Source: Eulemur rufifrons (taxonomy: Eukaryota > Chordata > Mammalia > Primates > Lemuridae). From it: a stretch of DNA of 64,000 nt. The DNA lies in contig NC_090989.1 in the NCBI RefSeq assembly GCF_041146395.1, positions 54,772,501 to 54,836,500 of the forward strand, read 5' to 3'. The stretch's first letter is position 1, and each line of letters opens with the position of its first letter. The notes beneath the pieces are model-generated. The model was not told where the DNA came from and made no database searches. It was given only the letters and a program-made list of their open reading frames with translations. This document shows positions 1-12,910 of the stretch, piece by piece. The translations under genes and the position numbers were made by a program.

Positions 1-490
1 CTTGATTTTAAAAATCCAAAAGTAATTGACCCCAAGAGGCTCAAGTCTCAGCAGGTCCCTTGCAATCGGTGAGCTGATAGATGCAAACACACATACAAAG
101 AGGAACCAGTAGTTGGAGTGAAAGAAAAACCATAATATTTTCCCTAAGTACCATATGTTAATTTTTTTAATGTTTACTCCCTCCCCAAAACAAACCAATT
201 AAAAAAATCAGCTTGTCATTTGCTTTTTAAAACCAAGAGAGTAATAAGGACACTCAATGCCATGGAAAGTAGAATTACTTAGTAGGAAGAATTAGAATAA
301 ACATGTATATTGAATAAAATTTGGCTACCACATATGCCATTTAAACATACACATACACAGATATAATCAAAACAAAATAAATAAGAAATACTAATAACTA
401 TTATAGTCTTCATTTCTATAACTAATCATATGATCAGTATATTATATGGTCCTTTATATACTATATAATATATAACTACATTCTTTCACT
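1..490. other. AT-rich stretch, nothing recognised
   Basis: No open frame, repeat family or RNA gene is recognisable here. It is AT-rich, with short A and T runs near 170-210 and a TA-rich patch near 440-475. It could hold the 3' LTR of the neighbouring ERVL remnant in a form too decayed to see. Confidence 0.4.
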
Positions 491-694
491 ACTCATTCCA
501 TATTCTCTTTGCCCTCAGCAAGCACTTTAGCTGGTTGTGGTTCTTTGCCTAGTGGGGTGATCAAATCTTTTATTCTTTGAGGCTCTGGATCCTTTAGCTG
601 TCCTATCTGAACTGGGTTGTTGTAGTTTTCCATTGACTTCACCCATAGGGCATGGCAGTACTTACAGACACATTAAGGGATCTCCTGCATACTA

Positions 695-905
695 AACATA
701 TTATTCCTTACCATCTTTGTGTAGTAGCAGCCTAATTTCTCCTTGGTAGTCAGTCTCAGTTACCCCAGCAAGAACAGTAACTCCTTTCTTTGTCTGTTGA
801 TTCAGATTCATATAAGGAGCCCTAAGTGGTGAGGGGTCAACTTAACCTCCAGTTGAGTGGAATCATCATTGTGTCTTCTGGGAAAAGCATTCTTCTCTTT
901 GGAAG
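695..905 (-). pseudogene. ERVL dUTPase-like remnant
   Basis: Reading the minus strand near 784-704 gives a stretch containing VLAGV followed by DYQGEI, which resembles the conserved dUTPase motif in which an acidic residue and Tyr precede a Gly-Glu pair. Neighbouring sequence is in other frames, so the domain is frameshifted and dead. Its place just downstream of the integrase remnant fits ERVL organisation. In a live element dUTPase would hydrolyse dUTP during reverse transcription. The assignment rests on one motif and its context. Confidence 0.55.
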
Positions 906-1195
906 TAAGACCTCTAGAGCAGCAGAGCATAATGTCATGGGTTAAAAAAGAAAAAAAAAAATTCTAACAGATCATTAAGGATAATAGTGAGTAGTACTAC
1001 TTCTATTTCATGCCTTGATTCCTGATCCTTTGAATCCTGTTTGTGGGAGAAATAGAATCATATATTAAACACAGATTGAGAGCATACACAGCCTTCTAGA
1101 AGACAATGTCCAAGCCAGGCAAAGTATTGCCAGAAATCTGGCACAGAAATGGTGTCTTCAAAAGACCATTCTATCATTTTATTGAGCTAGTTGCT

Positions 1196-1556
1196 TCAGG
1201 ATGATGGGGAACATGGTAAATCTAATAAATTCCAAAAGCATTGCCATATTTCATTGGGGGTGAAATGAGTACCTTGATCAAAAGCAATGCTGTGCAAAAT
1301 ACCATGATGGTGGATAAGGCATCCTGGAAATGCACAGATGGAAGTTTTGGCAGAGGCATTGAATGCAGGAAAAGCAAATCTGTATAAATAACAAGTGTCT
1401 ACTGCAATAAGAACCAAGTATTTCCTCTTCCATGATGGAAATGGTCCAGTGTAATCCACCTGCCCCCAACTGGCTGATCACTCCAAACAATGCTGCCATA
1501 TTGGGGACTAATGTTGGTATCTGCTGCTGGTAGATTGGGAACTCAGCAGTGGTCAT
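1196..1556 (-). pseudogene. ERVL integrase catalytic-core remnant
   Basis: The minus-strand frame at 1459-1196 contains DYTGPFPSW and, 59 residues later, the Asp of SIAFDQGTHFTPNE. These match the first two acidic residues of the retroviral DDE integrase core in sequence and spacing. The preceding part (1556-1440) lies in another frame, showing a frameshift, and the frame stops before the catalytic Glu region is complete. A live integrase would insert proviral DNA into the chromosome; this copy cannot. The next piece upstream on the minus strand (2130-1897) is probably the RNase H-integrase linker, but I see no clear motif there. Confidence 0.75.
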
Positions 1557-2234
1557 AGTCAGGTCAGCCTTGGTGAGTAGAAGTCCATGTTGCTGAGCCC
1601 ATGTATAATCTTCATCCCTGCCACCATGGCTACTCTGTTCATAAGCCTATTGAAAGATGACAGGAGGGGCTTGGGAGAGAGACTGACTCATATCCACAGA
1701 ATGTATCATCCTGCACACTTGATTATCAAATCCTCCTCTACTGAAATTACTGAATTGGTGAGCATTCATGTGGGACTCAAATGTCTTCACATTCTTTTCT
1801 CATTCAGAAAGTTCTGTCCACATAGCTCTTTCACAGACCTTCCCATCATCTACTTTGTAATTATGTTCCTTTCAAGTCCTTTACCATCAAGCCAAATCAT
1901 AGACCACACCTCAAGAATCGGTATAGATTTCTTCTTCGGGACATTTCTTCCTCTAAGTAAAATGAACAACCAGATGCATCACTCAAAGTTCTGCCCACTG
2001 TGAGGATTTCACCACACCAGTATCTTTTACAGGTATTCCAGAAAAGTGCTGTACTGCTACAGCACTCCACTTTCACATGATGCCTGCTCATAAAGTAGAA
2101 CCATCTGTAAGTATTTTCTTCCGCAGTCAACTAGTAGTAAGCAATTTCCCATGGGCACATAGAACTTGGCCAGGAGAAAGAATGTAATACAGTGGGAGTA
2201 GTCACCATGGACATTTGAGCCACTTCCTCATGTA

Positions 2235-4064
2235 CAGGCATACCTTGGAGATATCATGGGTTCAGTTCCAGACCACCAAAATAAAGTAAATATTGTAATA
2301 AAGCAAGTAACACACTGTTTTTTTGGTTTCTCAGTGCATACAGCATTATTTTTTGTCCAATAACAATGTACATACTTTCATTATAAAATAGTTTATTGCC
2401 AAAACATGCTAATGACCACCTGAGCTTCAGTGAGTTATAATTGTTTTGTTGGGTGAAGGATCTTGCCTTGATCTTGATGACTGCTCACTGATCAAGCTGG
2501 TGATTGCTGAAGGCTGAGGTGGCTGTGGCAACTTCTTAAAAGACGACAACAATGAAGTTTGCTGCATCAACTGACTCTTTCATGAAGGATTTCCCTCTAG
2601 TATGCAATGCTACTTGATAACATTTTAACCAAAATATATTTTTTTTCAAAATTGGAGTAAATTCTCTCAAACCCTGCCACTGCTTTATCAACTAAATATA
2701 TGTACTATTCTAAATGCTTTGTTGTAATTTTAAAAGTTATTCACAGAATCTTCACCAGAAATAAATTCTATCTCAAGAATCCAATTTCTTTGCTCATTCA
2801 TAAGAAGCAATTCCTGACTCACTCAAGTGTTATCATGAGATTGCAGCAATTCAGTCACATTGTTAGGCTCAACTTCTAATTCTAACCATAAACAGATGTG
2901 CTGCCATACAGACTCTGTTGTTCAATTTATAGAGCACAGGCAGAGTAGATTTAGCATCATTAAGGGCTCCAGGATTTTTATGATGAGCATTGGCTATTAG
3001 CCCCTAACAAGAAAGTCAGCCTGTCTTTTAAAACTTTGAATATAGGCATTGACTTCTCCTCTGTAGTCATGAAGGTCCTAGATATCACCTTATTCTAATA
3101 GAGGGCTTCATGTACGTTGAAAATCTGTTGTTTATTGTAGCCACCTTCATCAATTAGCTTACATTTTTCAGATAACCTGCTGCAGCTTCTCCATCAGCTT
3201 TCTGTTTCAGCTTGCACTTTCATGTTATGGAGATATCTTTTTCCCCTAAATCTCATTAACCAACCTCTGCTAGGTTCAAATTTTTCTTCTGCAGCATCCT
3301 CTCTCAGCCTTCATAGAATTAAAGAAAAGTAGGAGCCTAGGTCTGGATTTGATTTTGGCTTAAGAGAATGTTTGATCATCTACCCAGACCACTCAGATTT
3401 TTTCCATATCAGCAATAAGACTGTTTTGCTTTCTTATCATTTATGTGTTCACTGGAGTAGCATTTTTAACTACCTTTAGGAACTTTTTCTTTGCATTCAC
3501 AACTTGGTTAACTCTTTGACACAAAAGGCCTAGTTTTCAGTGTATCTCTGCTTTCAATGGCTTTCTTACTAAGCTTAGTTATTTGTAGCTTTTAATTTAA
3601 AGTGAGAGATGTACAACTCTTCCTTTCACTTGAACACTTAGAAGCCATTGTAGGGTTATTTGCTGGCGTAATTTCAATATTCTTGTGTCTCAGGGAATTG
3701 AGAGGCCCAAGATTAGGGAGAGAGATGGAAGAATGGCAGGTCAGTGGAGCAGTTAGAACACACATTTATCATGAAGTTCTTCATCTTATGTGGGCACATT
3801 TTGTGGTGCCCCAAAACAATCTGGATTGTAATATCAAATATCACTGATAGAGATCACCATAAGAGATATAATAATAATGAAAAAGTTTGAAATATTGCTA
3901 AAATTACCAAAATGTGACAGAAGACACAAAGTGAACATAGGCTGTTGGAAAAATGGCACTGATAAACTTCCTCAATGCAGGGTTGCCACAGACCTTTAAT
4001 TTGTAAAAAACACAGTATCTATGAAGCACAATAAAGTGAACCATAATAAAACAAGGTATGCCTG
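2235..4064 (-). mobile_element. Tigger1 DNA transposon (Tc1/mariner, pogo type), internally deleted
   Basis: Both ends carry the inverted repeat CAGGCATACCTTG (13 bases identical), and the element is flanked by TA (2233-2234 and 4065-4066), the Tc1/mariner target duplication. The sequence matches the Tigger1 pattern I recognise throughout. It is about 1.83 kb against roughly 2.4 kb for the full element; a jump near 2886-2890 suggests one internal deletion of several hundred bases. The encoded transposase would read on the minus strand. It sits inside the ERVL remnant, so it arrived later. Confidence 0.9.
2450..3648 (-). pseudogene. Tigger1 transposase, broken
   Basis: A start codon survives at 3648-3646 on the minus strand and opens with MASKCSSERKSC, the expected beginning of the Tigger transposase DNA-binding region. 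The remaining frame carries stops, indels and the deletion near 2888 that removes much of the central catalytic domain. The pogo-type transposase would cut and paste the element at TA sites; this copy is inactive. Its length and end are estimated from the element, not from an intact frame. Confidence 0.75.
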
Positions 4065-4509
4065 TAATTTACTTGTGCCTATAGCACCTGCTCAAGCCTG
4101 ATTTTTATATACCACTTGCTTTTGAAGATGCAGGCATGTTGTACACATCCAACTTTATGTTCGATGAATCAGATAACACCCAGCTCCTTTTGCAAAGTTC
4201 AAGTCATCTGGTAACTTGATGGTTCATGTTTGAGTCTTTAGCCCAGTTAAAGCCCAGTACCTCAACAAAAGCTGGTATTCAAAAGCAAAGTAGTTATCCA
4301 CACAAGATGGCATGGCTTTCCTCCAAAATCTTAAGAGTCTGCACTGTGATTCAACTACAGGGGCCTGCTAAAAGCACCAAACCATGTCTCTATATGCAAT
4401 TCACACTTCCAGAATTATAGGATCTACTGGAACCTTTGGCCCACGTGGTACAGCTGCTTGTATGACAGCCTGGACCTGTTGCAGAGTCTTCTATTACTCT
4501 GGGCCCCAC

Positions 4510-4782
4510 TCAAAATTGGTAGATTTTCAGGTCACTCAGTAAATAGGCCAGTAGCACATTCAAAAGAGGACTACATTGCCTCTGAAACCCAAAGAGGTCC
4601 ATTTGGCATTGTGCTTTGTTTTTTGTTTGTACAAGGGGCCATGTACAATAACTTAATCCTTCATGTTTAGAAGAGATATCCTTACATGCTCCACAACTTC
4701 TTAGACATTTCACTGAGGTGAAAGATCCTGGAATATTTTTCAGATTTATTTCCCACCCTCTCACATACAAATGTCTCACCAA
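4510..4782 (-). pseudogene. ERVL reverse transcriptase connection-region remnant
   Basis: This 90-residue minus-strand frame contains NKAQCQMDLFGFQRQ, resembling the region just after the retroviral RT palm, where a Leu-Gly-aromatic cluster is conserved. It lies upstream (minus strand) of the integrase remnant and on the other side of the Tigger1 insertion, as expected for pol order. The YxDD catalytic motif was not located with confidence. Confidence 0.5.
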
Positions 4783-6450
4783 TATACTACTGCAGTTGCT
4801 ACTTTTTGCTATGTCCAGTCAGCACAGTAATGTAATGAATGATTATGATGTCATGTGAAAAGGAAAGATGATCAAGGTCTCTGCAGAATAAACTATGACA
4901 TATAGTGGACAGTTGACTCATCTATAAGGTAGGACAATGAAGGTGTATTACCAGCTTTGCCAGCTGACAGCAACTGCTTCTGGTTGTCTTTATTAAATGA
5001 TATTTTTTAAAAAAGAAGTTTTTAGAGCAGTAGCTACACACCAGTTATTAGGGGCTATGTTAATTTATTTCAGCAATGAAACCACCTCTGGAATAGCAGC
5101 TGGAATTAGAGTCATCACCCAGTTAAATTTACTTAAGTTTAATAATCCTTGGTCATTTGTGTAATTTTCTGAGATTCATCTCTCTTCCGTGCAGGCCAAA
5201 TAGTTGAATTGAATGGGGGATATAATGGAAATCACCATCTTTGCATATTTCAGGTCCTTGATGGTGGCAATAATCTCTGTAATTTCTACAAGAATTCAGG
5301 ATTGTCTCTGGTTTAGAACTTTTTCTGAATTGAAGCTGTTCTACTAGCTTTCACTTGGTCTTTTCTACTATTCCATCCCTCATTCCAAAGGTAGGGGAAC
5401 AGTGTAGGGACCTTGCCAGATTCTAAGTATGTCTGCTCTAAGTATTTATCCTGAAATTTATGAAATAAACATGGAGTAAGTTCAAGGATCATTAGACCCA
5501 TTGTGAGATTGACCTCAGCTAAAACTTCATTGATCAACAGGTCTCTATGAGCCCCTACTCTAACTAGTGGACCATAGTGATATTTTTGGGTCTTCTTGAA
5601 TTAATGTCAGTTCAGAGGCAGTGCCCAGTAATCCCTGAAGTCTGACTTTTTTTCTCTCATTCCTCTGTACTTTTACCCTAGTATAAAGCCATAGTTCCCT
5701 TTGGGAAGGCTGAGAGGAAGATTAACAGCATAGATTTTTGGCAATGAAGCAGGTTCTTCTTCAAGGGAACCAAGACTTGCCTTCATTCTAGGGCTTCCAG
5801 TTCTATAAACTGGCTCAGGTCTGGGTATGGATTGAGAGGCCAGGACTCTCTGTTTTTATTATTTAAATTAGTCTTCTGTTCACTTGACTGAGAACTCTTT
5901 TCCTTACACAGATCACATAAAAACTTAGTAGACTGCCCACCTATTTCACTTCTAGAGACTCCATTATCAACTAGCCAATGCCATGGATCTCTGCACATCA
6001 GACTATTCTCATTACTGCTTTGAGTCTGCTGTCCAGTGGGATAACCATGTCTATGTTGTCCTTGGTGATTAATTGCTACAACTTAGTCCCTGCCCCCTCA
6101 ACATCCAGTTATTCCGGTTGCATTTGCATTTCCCAGTGTAGCGGCAGCAGTCCCCACTGTAATTTCTCAACTATGGAGAAGAGCAAACACAGACTTCAAG
6201 GATGCTGCAGCTTCTCGCACAAATTTATTTCCCAATTTTCTGGTAAAGGGTAAATGCTTTGGACCCTCCCAGGATGAGTGAGCATGTCTGACATGATAAA
6301 TCCTTAATCTGCCTATCTTTGGAGACCTCCCTTTACAGTATACCAAGGCAGTTCTGGCATTTCAACTTAATTTAGTGTAAGTACCCTTTTGGTCCATGTT
6401 TCATCCCATTAAACAAACTGTTACAGCCTTTGAACCTCCTGAGCAGCAAC

Positions 6451-6955
6451 ACTAAATTTAGACTATCTGCTTAGTAAACACATATCAATAAATTTTGACC
6501 TGATCCAACTTTATATTCCTTCTACCATCCATTCACAACATTTACAAACATATATATGTATGGAAACAAAGAAAGAGCATACCTTTTTCCCCCTCACCCT
6601 GCCATTTTTTTTCTTTCATAGGAAAGAGGGAACAATAAAATATAAGAATAAAAGCTTCAACAACAGTTTAAAACTTTCCCACAGGTGAACAAGTAAATTC
6701 TTTTCTCAGAGAAAATCTAGTTAATTATTGGTAATTGAGCAAGAATTTCACACTGTCAGTAATTCTCAATCACCAAAAACAAACATAAGGAATGTAATCA
6801 AATATTTTGTTTGTGCTTTTTGTTTTGTGAAGTGTTCTGTTTTTCTTTTAAATGTGTAAACCACGAAGGGTTTAAGAAGTCGTCATGAGTAGTCAAGATA
6901 CCTGAACTTATCTCTTAGTAAAACTAGTAGAAGTGCTAACCACCCTGTGTTATCA
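6451..6955. other. Unclassified sequence
   Basis: Mostly AT-rich sequence without recognisable gene or repeat; a pyrimidine-rich patch lies near 6585-6620. Part may belong to the 5' end of the ERVL remnant. Confidence 0.35.
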
Positions 6956-6959
6956 TTTT

Positions 6960-7090
6960 ATTCCATTCTAAAAGCAACTTCAAATACTGTTTATTATCCC
7001 CATTATACTGAGGCTTCAAACGTTTAAATAACTAGGTCAAGGTCAGAAAACTGGTAAAGGAAGAAAGAGCTTATGAATTCAATGGCTGAG
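6960..7090 (-). repeat. MIR-like SINE fragment
   Basis: Shows the MIR core in antisense order: a 'tattatccccattata' block, then a 'ctgaggctt' block, then 'aggtcaaggtcag'. Old and diverged. The adjacent 7095-7475 has no recognised feature. Confidence 0.5.
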
Positions 7091-7479
7091 TTTATTCTTC
7101 CACAGAAGTACTATTTGTTATTAGTTTAATGAAAGCATGCATTTAAACTATGTCTTTCTAGCTGCATTTTTTTAAAATACCGTGACTAAAGCTGAAAATA
7201 CAGAAATTTATCTAAATAGCCTGTGCAATATTATTTGGATAAAGAGTTGTATTTTTAAGTAATTTAAACCCTTTAACCTTTAAAGACCTTTCTTTAGCCA
7301 ACCATCTAATTTTACTCAAGTCATATAATTTATATTATTTTCTTTATAGTCACATAGGGACCTGTGCTTAAAAGGGCTTCACACTTGGTTAATGCTCAAT
7401 TGTTATTGTCTTTAAATTTTTAATAATATTTTAGCAAGGGCCCTGCCTTTTCATCTTTGAATGGGTACCACTGATTGTG

Positions 7480-7648
7480 TATCTGGTCCTACTTGTCTCC
7501 ATCTGAAGTTATCTTATTTACTCTACTACATTCTTATGTTTTGTCTTCCCTACTAGAATGTAATTTCCATGAGAATATATGCAATTTCTATCTTGTATAC
7601 CAAAGTAGATAGTAGGCATTTAACATACGTTTCTTGAATTTTATACCT
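7480..7648 (+). repeat. L2 LINE 3' end
   Basis: Contains the L2 tail order 'ctagaatgtaatttccatga', a pyrimidine block, then 'gtaggcatttaacatacg' and 'cttgaat', the degraded form of the L2 3' terminus. A later Alu landed directly at its end. Confidence 0.6.
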
Positions 7649-7663
7649 GACATCACTTATTCT

Positions 7664-8005
<342 letters not shown>

Positions 8006-8095
8006 TAGACATCACTTATTCTTATCTGAATAAAGTCATACCTTTGAGAATAAGCAATCTAACCCAAAGAATCAATATTCATCTAAAATTACATA

Positions 8096-8427
8096 GGCTG
8101 GGTGTGGTGGCTCATGCTTGTAATCCTAGCACTCTGGGAGGCCGAGAGGCGGGAGGATCATTTGAGCTCAGGAGTTCGAGATCAGCCTGAGCAAGAGCGA
8201 GACCCCGTCTCTACTAAAAGAAATAGAAAGAAATTAGCTAGGCAACTGAAAATATATGGAAAAAATTAGCCAGGCATGGTGGCGCATGCCTATAGTCCAA
8301 GCTACCCGAGAGGCTGAGGCAGAAGGATTGCTTGACCCTAGGAGTTTGAGGTTGTTGTGGCTAGGCTGATGCCATGGCACTCTAGCGTCTGAGACTCTGT
8401 CTCAAAAAAAAAAAAAAAAAAAAAAAA
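8096..8427 (+). mobile_element. Alu SINE, strepsirrhine type
   Basis: Dimeric Alu in forward orientation from 'ggctgggtgtggtggctcat' to a 25-base A tail. It contains the same strepsirrhine middle segment as its neighbour. The target duplication is not clear. It is head to head with the Alu at 7664-8005, 90 bp away. Confidence 0.93.
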
Positions 8428-8429
8428 GA

Positions 8430-8990
8430 AGTTATATAGTATTTAAGAGGAGTATTAAAGAGAACATAAACATTCTATCCAAGGTTGACCTTACATTTCC
8501 AAACTTACTAAGTAAGGTAAATGTCACAGTATGTCTTGATAGAAGAATGCCAAATTTTTGCATTTAACATTAGTATCTAAATTATAATTTCTTGGTGACC
8601 AAATCCCATCTGGAATTTCATAAGCAAGTGGCTGATATTTTATTGACCTTTTCCAATCCTCTTTCAGATCCATCTTGTCACTTCAATACACAATTTAACA
8701 GACTAAAAAGAAAAAAAAACTGGAAGAATAAGAGGGAAATGGAGAAATTAAGCAACATAAATCACATTTGTTATCACTCTTATGGCTAAATTCTGGCACT
8801 GATACTTCATCGCAATCACCATCACCACTTTGCCTATTTTATGTAAATGTGTTTAGGTCCTTCATCATAAAAAATAAATAAATTAGCTTTTATATTAATT
8901 TTATACTAATAGTCTTAGAAATTATAATAATTCTCTATAATATAAATTTTCACTGGGAGACCTTTTTATGACGTGTCTCAGAGTAGATCT
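8430..8990. other. Nothing recognised
   Basis: AT-rich sequence without a supported gene, RNA or repeat. A 65-codon frame at 8592-8789 has no recognisable domain and no coding context. Confidence 0.4.
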
Positions 8991-8999
8991 TTGACTTTA

Positions 9000-10690
9000 T
9001 CCTAGTGGAAACTCATTGAGCTTCTTGGATATGTAGACTAATGTTTTTTTTTTTTTTATTTCTTCAAACATTCTTTCTGTTTTGTTCTCTCTCTCCTCTT
9101 CTTTTAGGATTTCCATTATGCATATGATGGTATGTTTGATGATGTAGGTCTATGAGGCTCTGTTCATTTCTCTTCACTCCTCAAACTAAATAATCTCTTT
9201 TCTTTCCATTCCTCAAACTAAATAATCTCAATTGGTCTATCTTCAAGTTGACTGATTCTTATGCCTGCTGAAATCTGCCATTGAGCCCCTCTAGTGAACT
9301 CTTCATTTTAGGTACCACAGTTTTCAACTCTAGAACTTCTATTTGATTCTTTTCTGTAATTCATATATTTTTATTAATATTCTATATTTGATGAGACATC
9401 ATTTTCATACTTTTATTAGTTGTTTAGATATGATTTTCTTTAGTTCCTTGAACATGTTTAAAATAGCTGATGTAAAGTCTTTGGTAAGTCCAAGATCTAG
9501 GTTTCACCAGGGACAGTTGCTATTCATTGCTTTATTTCCTGTGTATGGCCCATACTTCTTTATTTATTTATTTATTTTTTTGCATGTTCTATAATGTCTG
9601 TTGAAAACTAGACATTTCAAATAATGTAATGTGGTAACTCTGTAAATCAGAATCCCCCTCTCTCCATAGTTTGTTGTTGTTTTTCAATGTTGTTGTTATT
9701 GGTTTAGTGACTCTTCTGAACTACTTCTGTGAAGAATCTGTCTTTTGTCATGTGTGGCCACTGAAATCTCTGCTCAGTTAGTTTAGTGGTTAGCTAATGA
9801 TTATATAGACATGTCCTTGGATGCCTGAGATGAATAATTCTCTGTCTTTGATGAAAAGCTCTGTATATATGTTAAGGGCAAGCTCTTAACCCTTAGGCAA
9901 GCAGCTTTAATTTTCTGCTTGCACAGAGCCACAAGGTTAGTCAAAGATTAGAGCTTAGGGTAGTTTTAGATCTTTCCTTAACATGTGCATGGCCTTGAGC
10001 ATGCACAAAGCCCAACACATACAAGTGGCTTTCTAGATTTCCAAAGTCAGAGCTTTTTTAAATTTTTTTGGTCTAATTCTTTCTTTTCTTTTTTTCTTTT
10101 TTTAAATAAGTCAGAACATTTTAAAGTTACTATGGACATCACATTTTCCAATCTTATTCTTTTTGTGTTAGCCACCACCCCATGCAATCACAATGTTAAA
10201 AAGATTGTCAGTTTTTTGGTTTTGTTTTGTTTGTTTTTTCCAGGAAACACCGCCAGGGAATGGGCTGTTCAAACTGGGTAAGCTCTATGTCTGGTCAAAT
10301 AAAGAGCCTTGCAAGTAGAGTCTTCCGGGGAACCACCAGACAGATCAAATAATAACAATTTTCTGGAAATAGGTGTTTGAAGGAGCTGCCATCCCATCTG
10401 CCTACTTCACTGACTAGCATGTATTACTAGCTGGTTTTCATTATGATTGTGGGCTGTTGGTTTTCATTGCTATTGTGGAGCTGGGTAGATGTGTTTGGAA
10501 TATGGCAAATTAAATGCCACAAAGTTCATTTTTCTTTAATAAACTCTCCAGATTGCTACACATCTTTGTTTAATTTTCAGAGTTCTGAAAAAGTTTATTC
10601 CTACAATTTTTGCCAGTTTTCTCTTACTCTTAGGGAGGTGAGATTTTTTAGAGGTTCTTACTCTGCTACTATCACTGACGTCTTCAGAGA
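9000..10690 (-). mobile_element. L1M 5' region: 5' UTR and start of ORF1
   Basis: Read on the minus strand, 9420-9215 encodes pieces of the ORF1p coiled-coil region (KSSLEGLNGRFQQA, then a stop and further coiled-coil-like residues). Sequence from there to about 10690 matches the long 5' leader of old mammalian L1 subfamilies. The element has no ORF2 here, so it is cut off near 9000. It is much diverged, and the ends are approximate. Confidence 0.65.
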
Positions 10691-10699
10691 AGTCCTTTA

Positions 10700-11870
10700 A
10701 AAAAATAAGTACTTCATATTTTTTGTCAACTCAATCTCTGTTGAGATATCTAAATTGCACCCTTGTTTTAAGTTGACTGACATTGCTTTTATCTAATATT
10801 TAGAAAATGGAATACAACATTTCTCTCAAATTTCACTATTAGTGGCCTAGGTAAAGATAATTCATGTTTTCTCTGGCAAGGATTAAAAAATAAATGAAAA
10901 GAAATATAAAGCATTATTTCTCTACCTCTAACTCCATTCATTCTTTAAGAACTCTAGCCCTCTTCAAAACTTACGCTAATCAGTCTACGATATGCCACCG
11001 TAGACTGGAGATGAGGAAGCAGCTGCGACGCCCAGGGAAGCTGCCATCTCCACTGTTTCTCAGTTCCAGGCAGAGGCTAAGTCTGATTTCTCATCACATT
11101 CCTCAAAGAGCAGGCACAAGAGAGATGTGCCCTGGATTCCCCACTCCCAGTTGGTGCTACATTCTGTAATACAGTTTAGTTCTTCATCATGGGTGATGCA
11201 TATCCCTGTGAAGGGAACCTCCTAGGATACACAGGAATGGATTGTTTTAATAGAACCAATTTTCAGCTTCTAAATTTTCTGTTGTGCTTTTACTATGCAT
11301 CTGTAGATAATGAAGTATTTCCTTTCCTAACTCCACACTCATTTTCATAATCACTCTCCTACCATTGTATGAAAAAAAAAAAAGTATGCCTGTCACTCAT
11401 TCCATATTTTACTATGACTACTCTGGATGTATAATTCTCTGGGTATCACATGAAGCAGTAATTCAAATTATTATTGGTACTTAAACATCTTTTAATTCAG
11501 GCACTATAGTGTTTCAGGTCTTTTGCAGTCTTATGCACATTTATGTTTAAGGTGGAAGTGTGTTATTAAAAGGTATGTATTATGGACTATGTTGGGTTAC
11601 TATAAATTAAGACAAACTATAGAGTAGGCAGTATGAGTAATTTTTATTCAAAACTCTAAAACTATTGGTAAAAAATTAAGCGAGCAAATAACTAAGAGCC
11701 TGACTCACACGTCCTTGTCTCAGCTGTATCTGCAACTCCAAAGTGTAAAAGCACATGTTAAGGTAGAACCATGTTATCAAACAATTGTTAGCAAAGATAT
11801 ATTTAAATTGATTCTTATTTTAATTTTTGCAAAACTCTTTCATATATTGAACAAGGTACCTCTAAATACA
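10700..11870. other. Unclassified sequence
   Basis: No gene or repeat could be assigned. A 12-base A run lies near 11371. The slightly GC-richer part at 10990-11160 encodes a 91-codon open frame without a recognisable domain. Confidence 0.4.
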
Positions 11871-11879
11871 GGACCCACA

Positions 11880-12859
11880 GCTTTCACCTCTCACAAAAAT
11901 CAAATCACGGTGGATAACAGACTTAAACCTTAGGCGTGATACAATCAGAATTCTAGAAGAAAATGTAGGAAAGACTCTTACAGACATTGGCCTAGGCAAA
12001 GAATTTATGAAGAAGACCCCCAAGGCAATCACAGCAGCAACAAAAATAAATGAATGGGACATGATTAAATTAAAAAGCTTCTGCACAGCCAAAGAAACAG
12101 TCCAGAGAATAAACAGACCACCTACAGAATGGGAAAAAATTTTTGCATACTACACATCAGATAAAGGACTGATAACAAGAATCTATTTAGAACTCAGGAA
12201 AATCAGCAAGAAAAAATCAAGCAACCCTATCAAAAAGTGGGCAAAGGACATGAATAGAAATTTTTCAAAAGAAGATATAAAAATGGCTAACAAACATATG
12301 AAAAAGTGTTCAACATCTCTAATCATCAGGGAAATGCAAATCAAAACCACAATGAGATATCACTTAACCCCAGTGAGAATGGCCTTTATCAAAAAAAACC
12401 CAAAACAACACATGTTGGCGTGGGTGTGGAGAGACAGGAACACTCATACACTGCTGGTGGGACTGCAAACTAGTGCAACCCCTGTGGAAAGCATTATGGA
12501 GGTATCTTAAACAGATTCAAGTAGACCTGCCATTTGACCCAGCAATCCCATTACTGGGCATATACCCAAAGGAAAAAAGGTCATTCTGTAACAAAGGCAC
12601 GTGTACCCAAATGTTTATAGCAGCACAATTCACAATAGCAAAGATGTGGAAACAACCCAAATGCCCATCAATACATGATTGGATTAGTAAACTGTGGTAT
12701 ATGTATACCATGGAATATTACTCAGCTATAAGGAATGATGAAGATACGACATCTCTATGGTTCTCCTGGAGAGAGTTGGAACCCATTATATTAAGTGAAG
12801 TATCCCAAGAATGGAAAAACAAGCATCACATGTACTCACCAGAAAATTGGTTTCCCTGA
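11880..12859 (+). pseudogene. L1 ORF2 C-terminal fragment
   Basis: The frame at 12007-12510 encodes [20 protein letters not shown] and the downstream part of ORF2p; the frame at 12473-12859 continues with [17 protein letters not shown] and ends in MYSPENWFP. The switch between frames indicates a frameshift, most likely in or near the A-rich tract at about 12390-12420, because the expected [12 protein letters not shown] Cys segment is read in the wrong frame as [11 protein letters not shown]2p is the endonuclease-reverse transcriptase; both of those domains are absent here. It is not a host gene despite its 167-codon open frame. Confidence 0.88.
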
Positions 12860-12910
12860 TCATCACCTAAATACAAATCTGGGAATGACACCAATTGGAC
12901 ATCAGACTGA

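Larger units (their letters stand above)
490..6450 (-). mobile_element. ERVL-like endogenous retrovirus interior, decayed, split by Tigger1
   Basis: Minus-strand translation gives retroviral pol pieces in the right order: RT connection-like (4510-4782), integrase core (1196-1556) and a dUTPase-like piece downstream of integrase (about 700-905). A dUTPase after integrase is a known hallmark of the class III ERVL group. All frames are broken by stops and shifts, so no product is possible. Sequence from 4070 to about 6450 would hold the 5' pol and gag portion but shows few clear motifs. A Tigger1 transposon interrupts the element at 2235-4064. LTRs were not identified and the outer limits are approximate. 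Confidence 0.7.

Noticed and set aside
1587..2003. A 138-codon forward open frame
   Set aside because: It is antisense to the ERVL pol remnant, whose minus-strand reading makes sense while this one does not.
12007..12859. Overlapping open frames of 167 and 128 codons as a possible gene
   Set aside because: Both are L1 ORF2 C-terminal sequence in two frames, followed by an L1 3' UTR and A tail.
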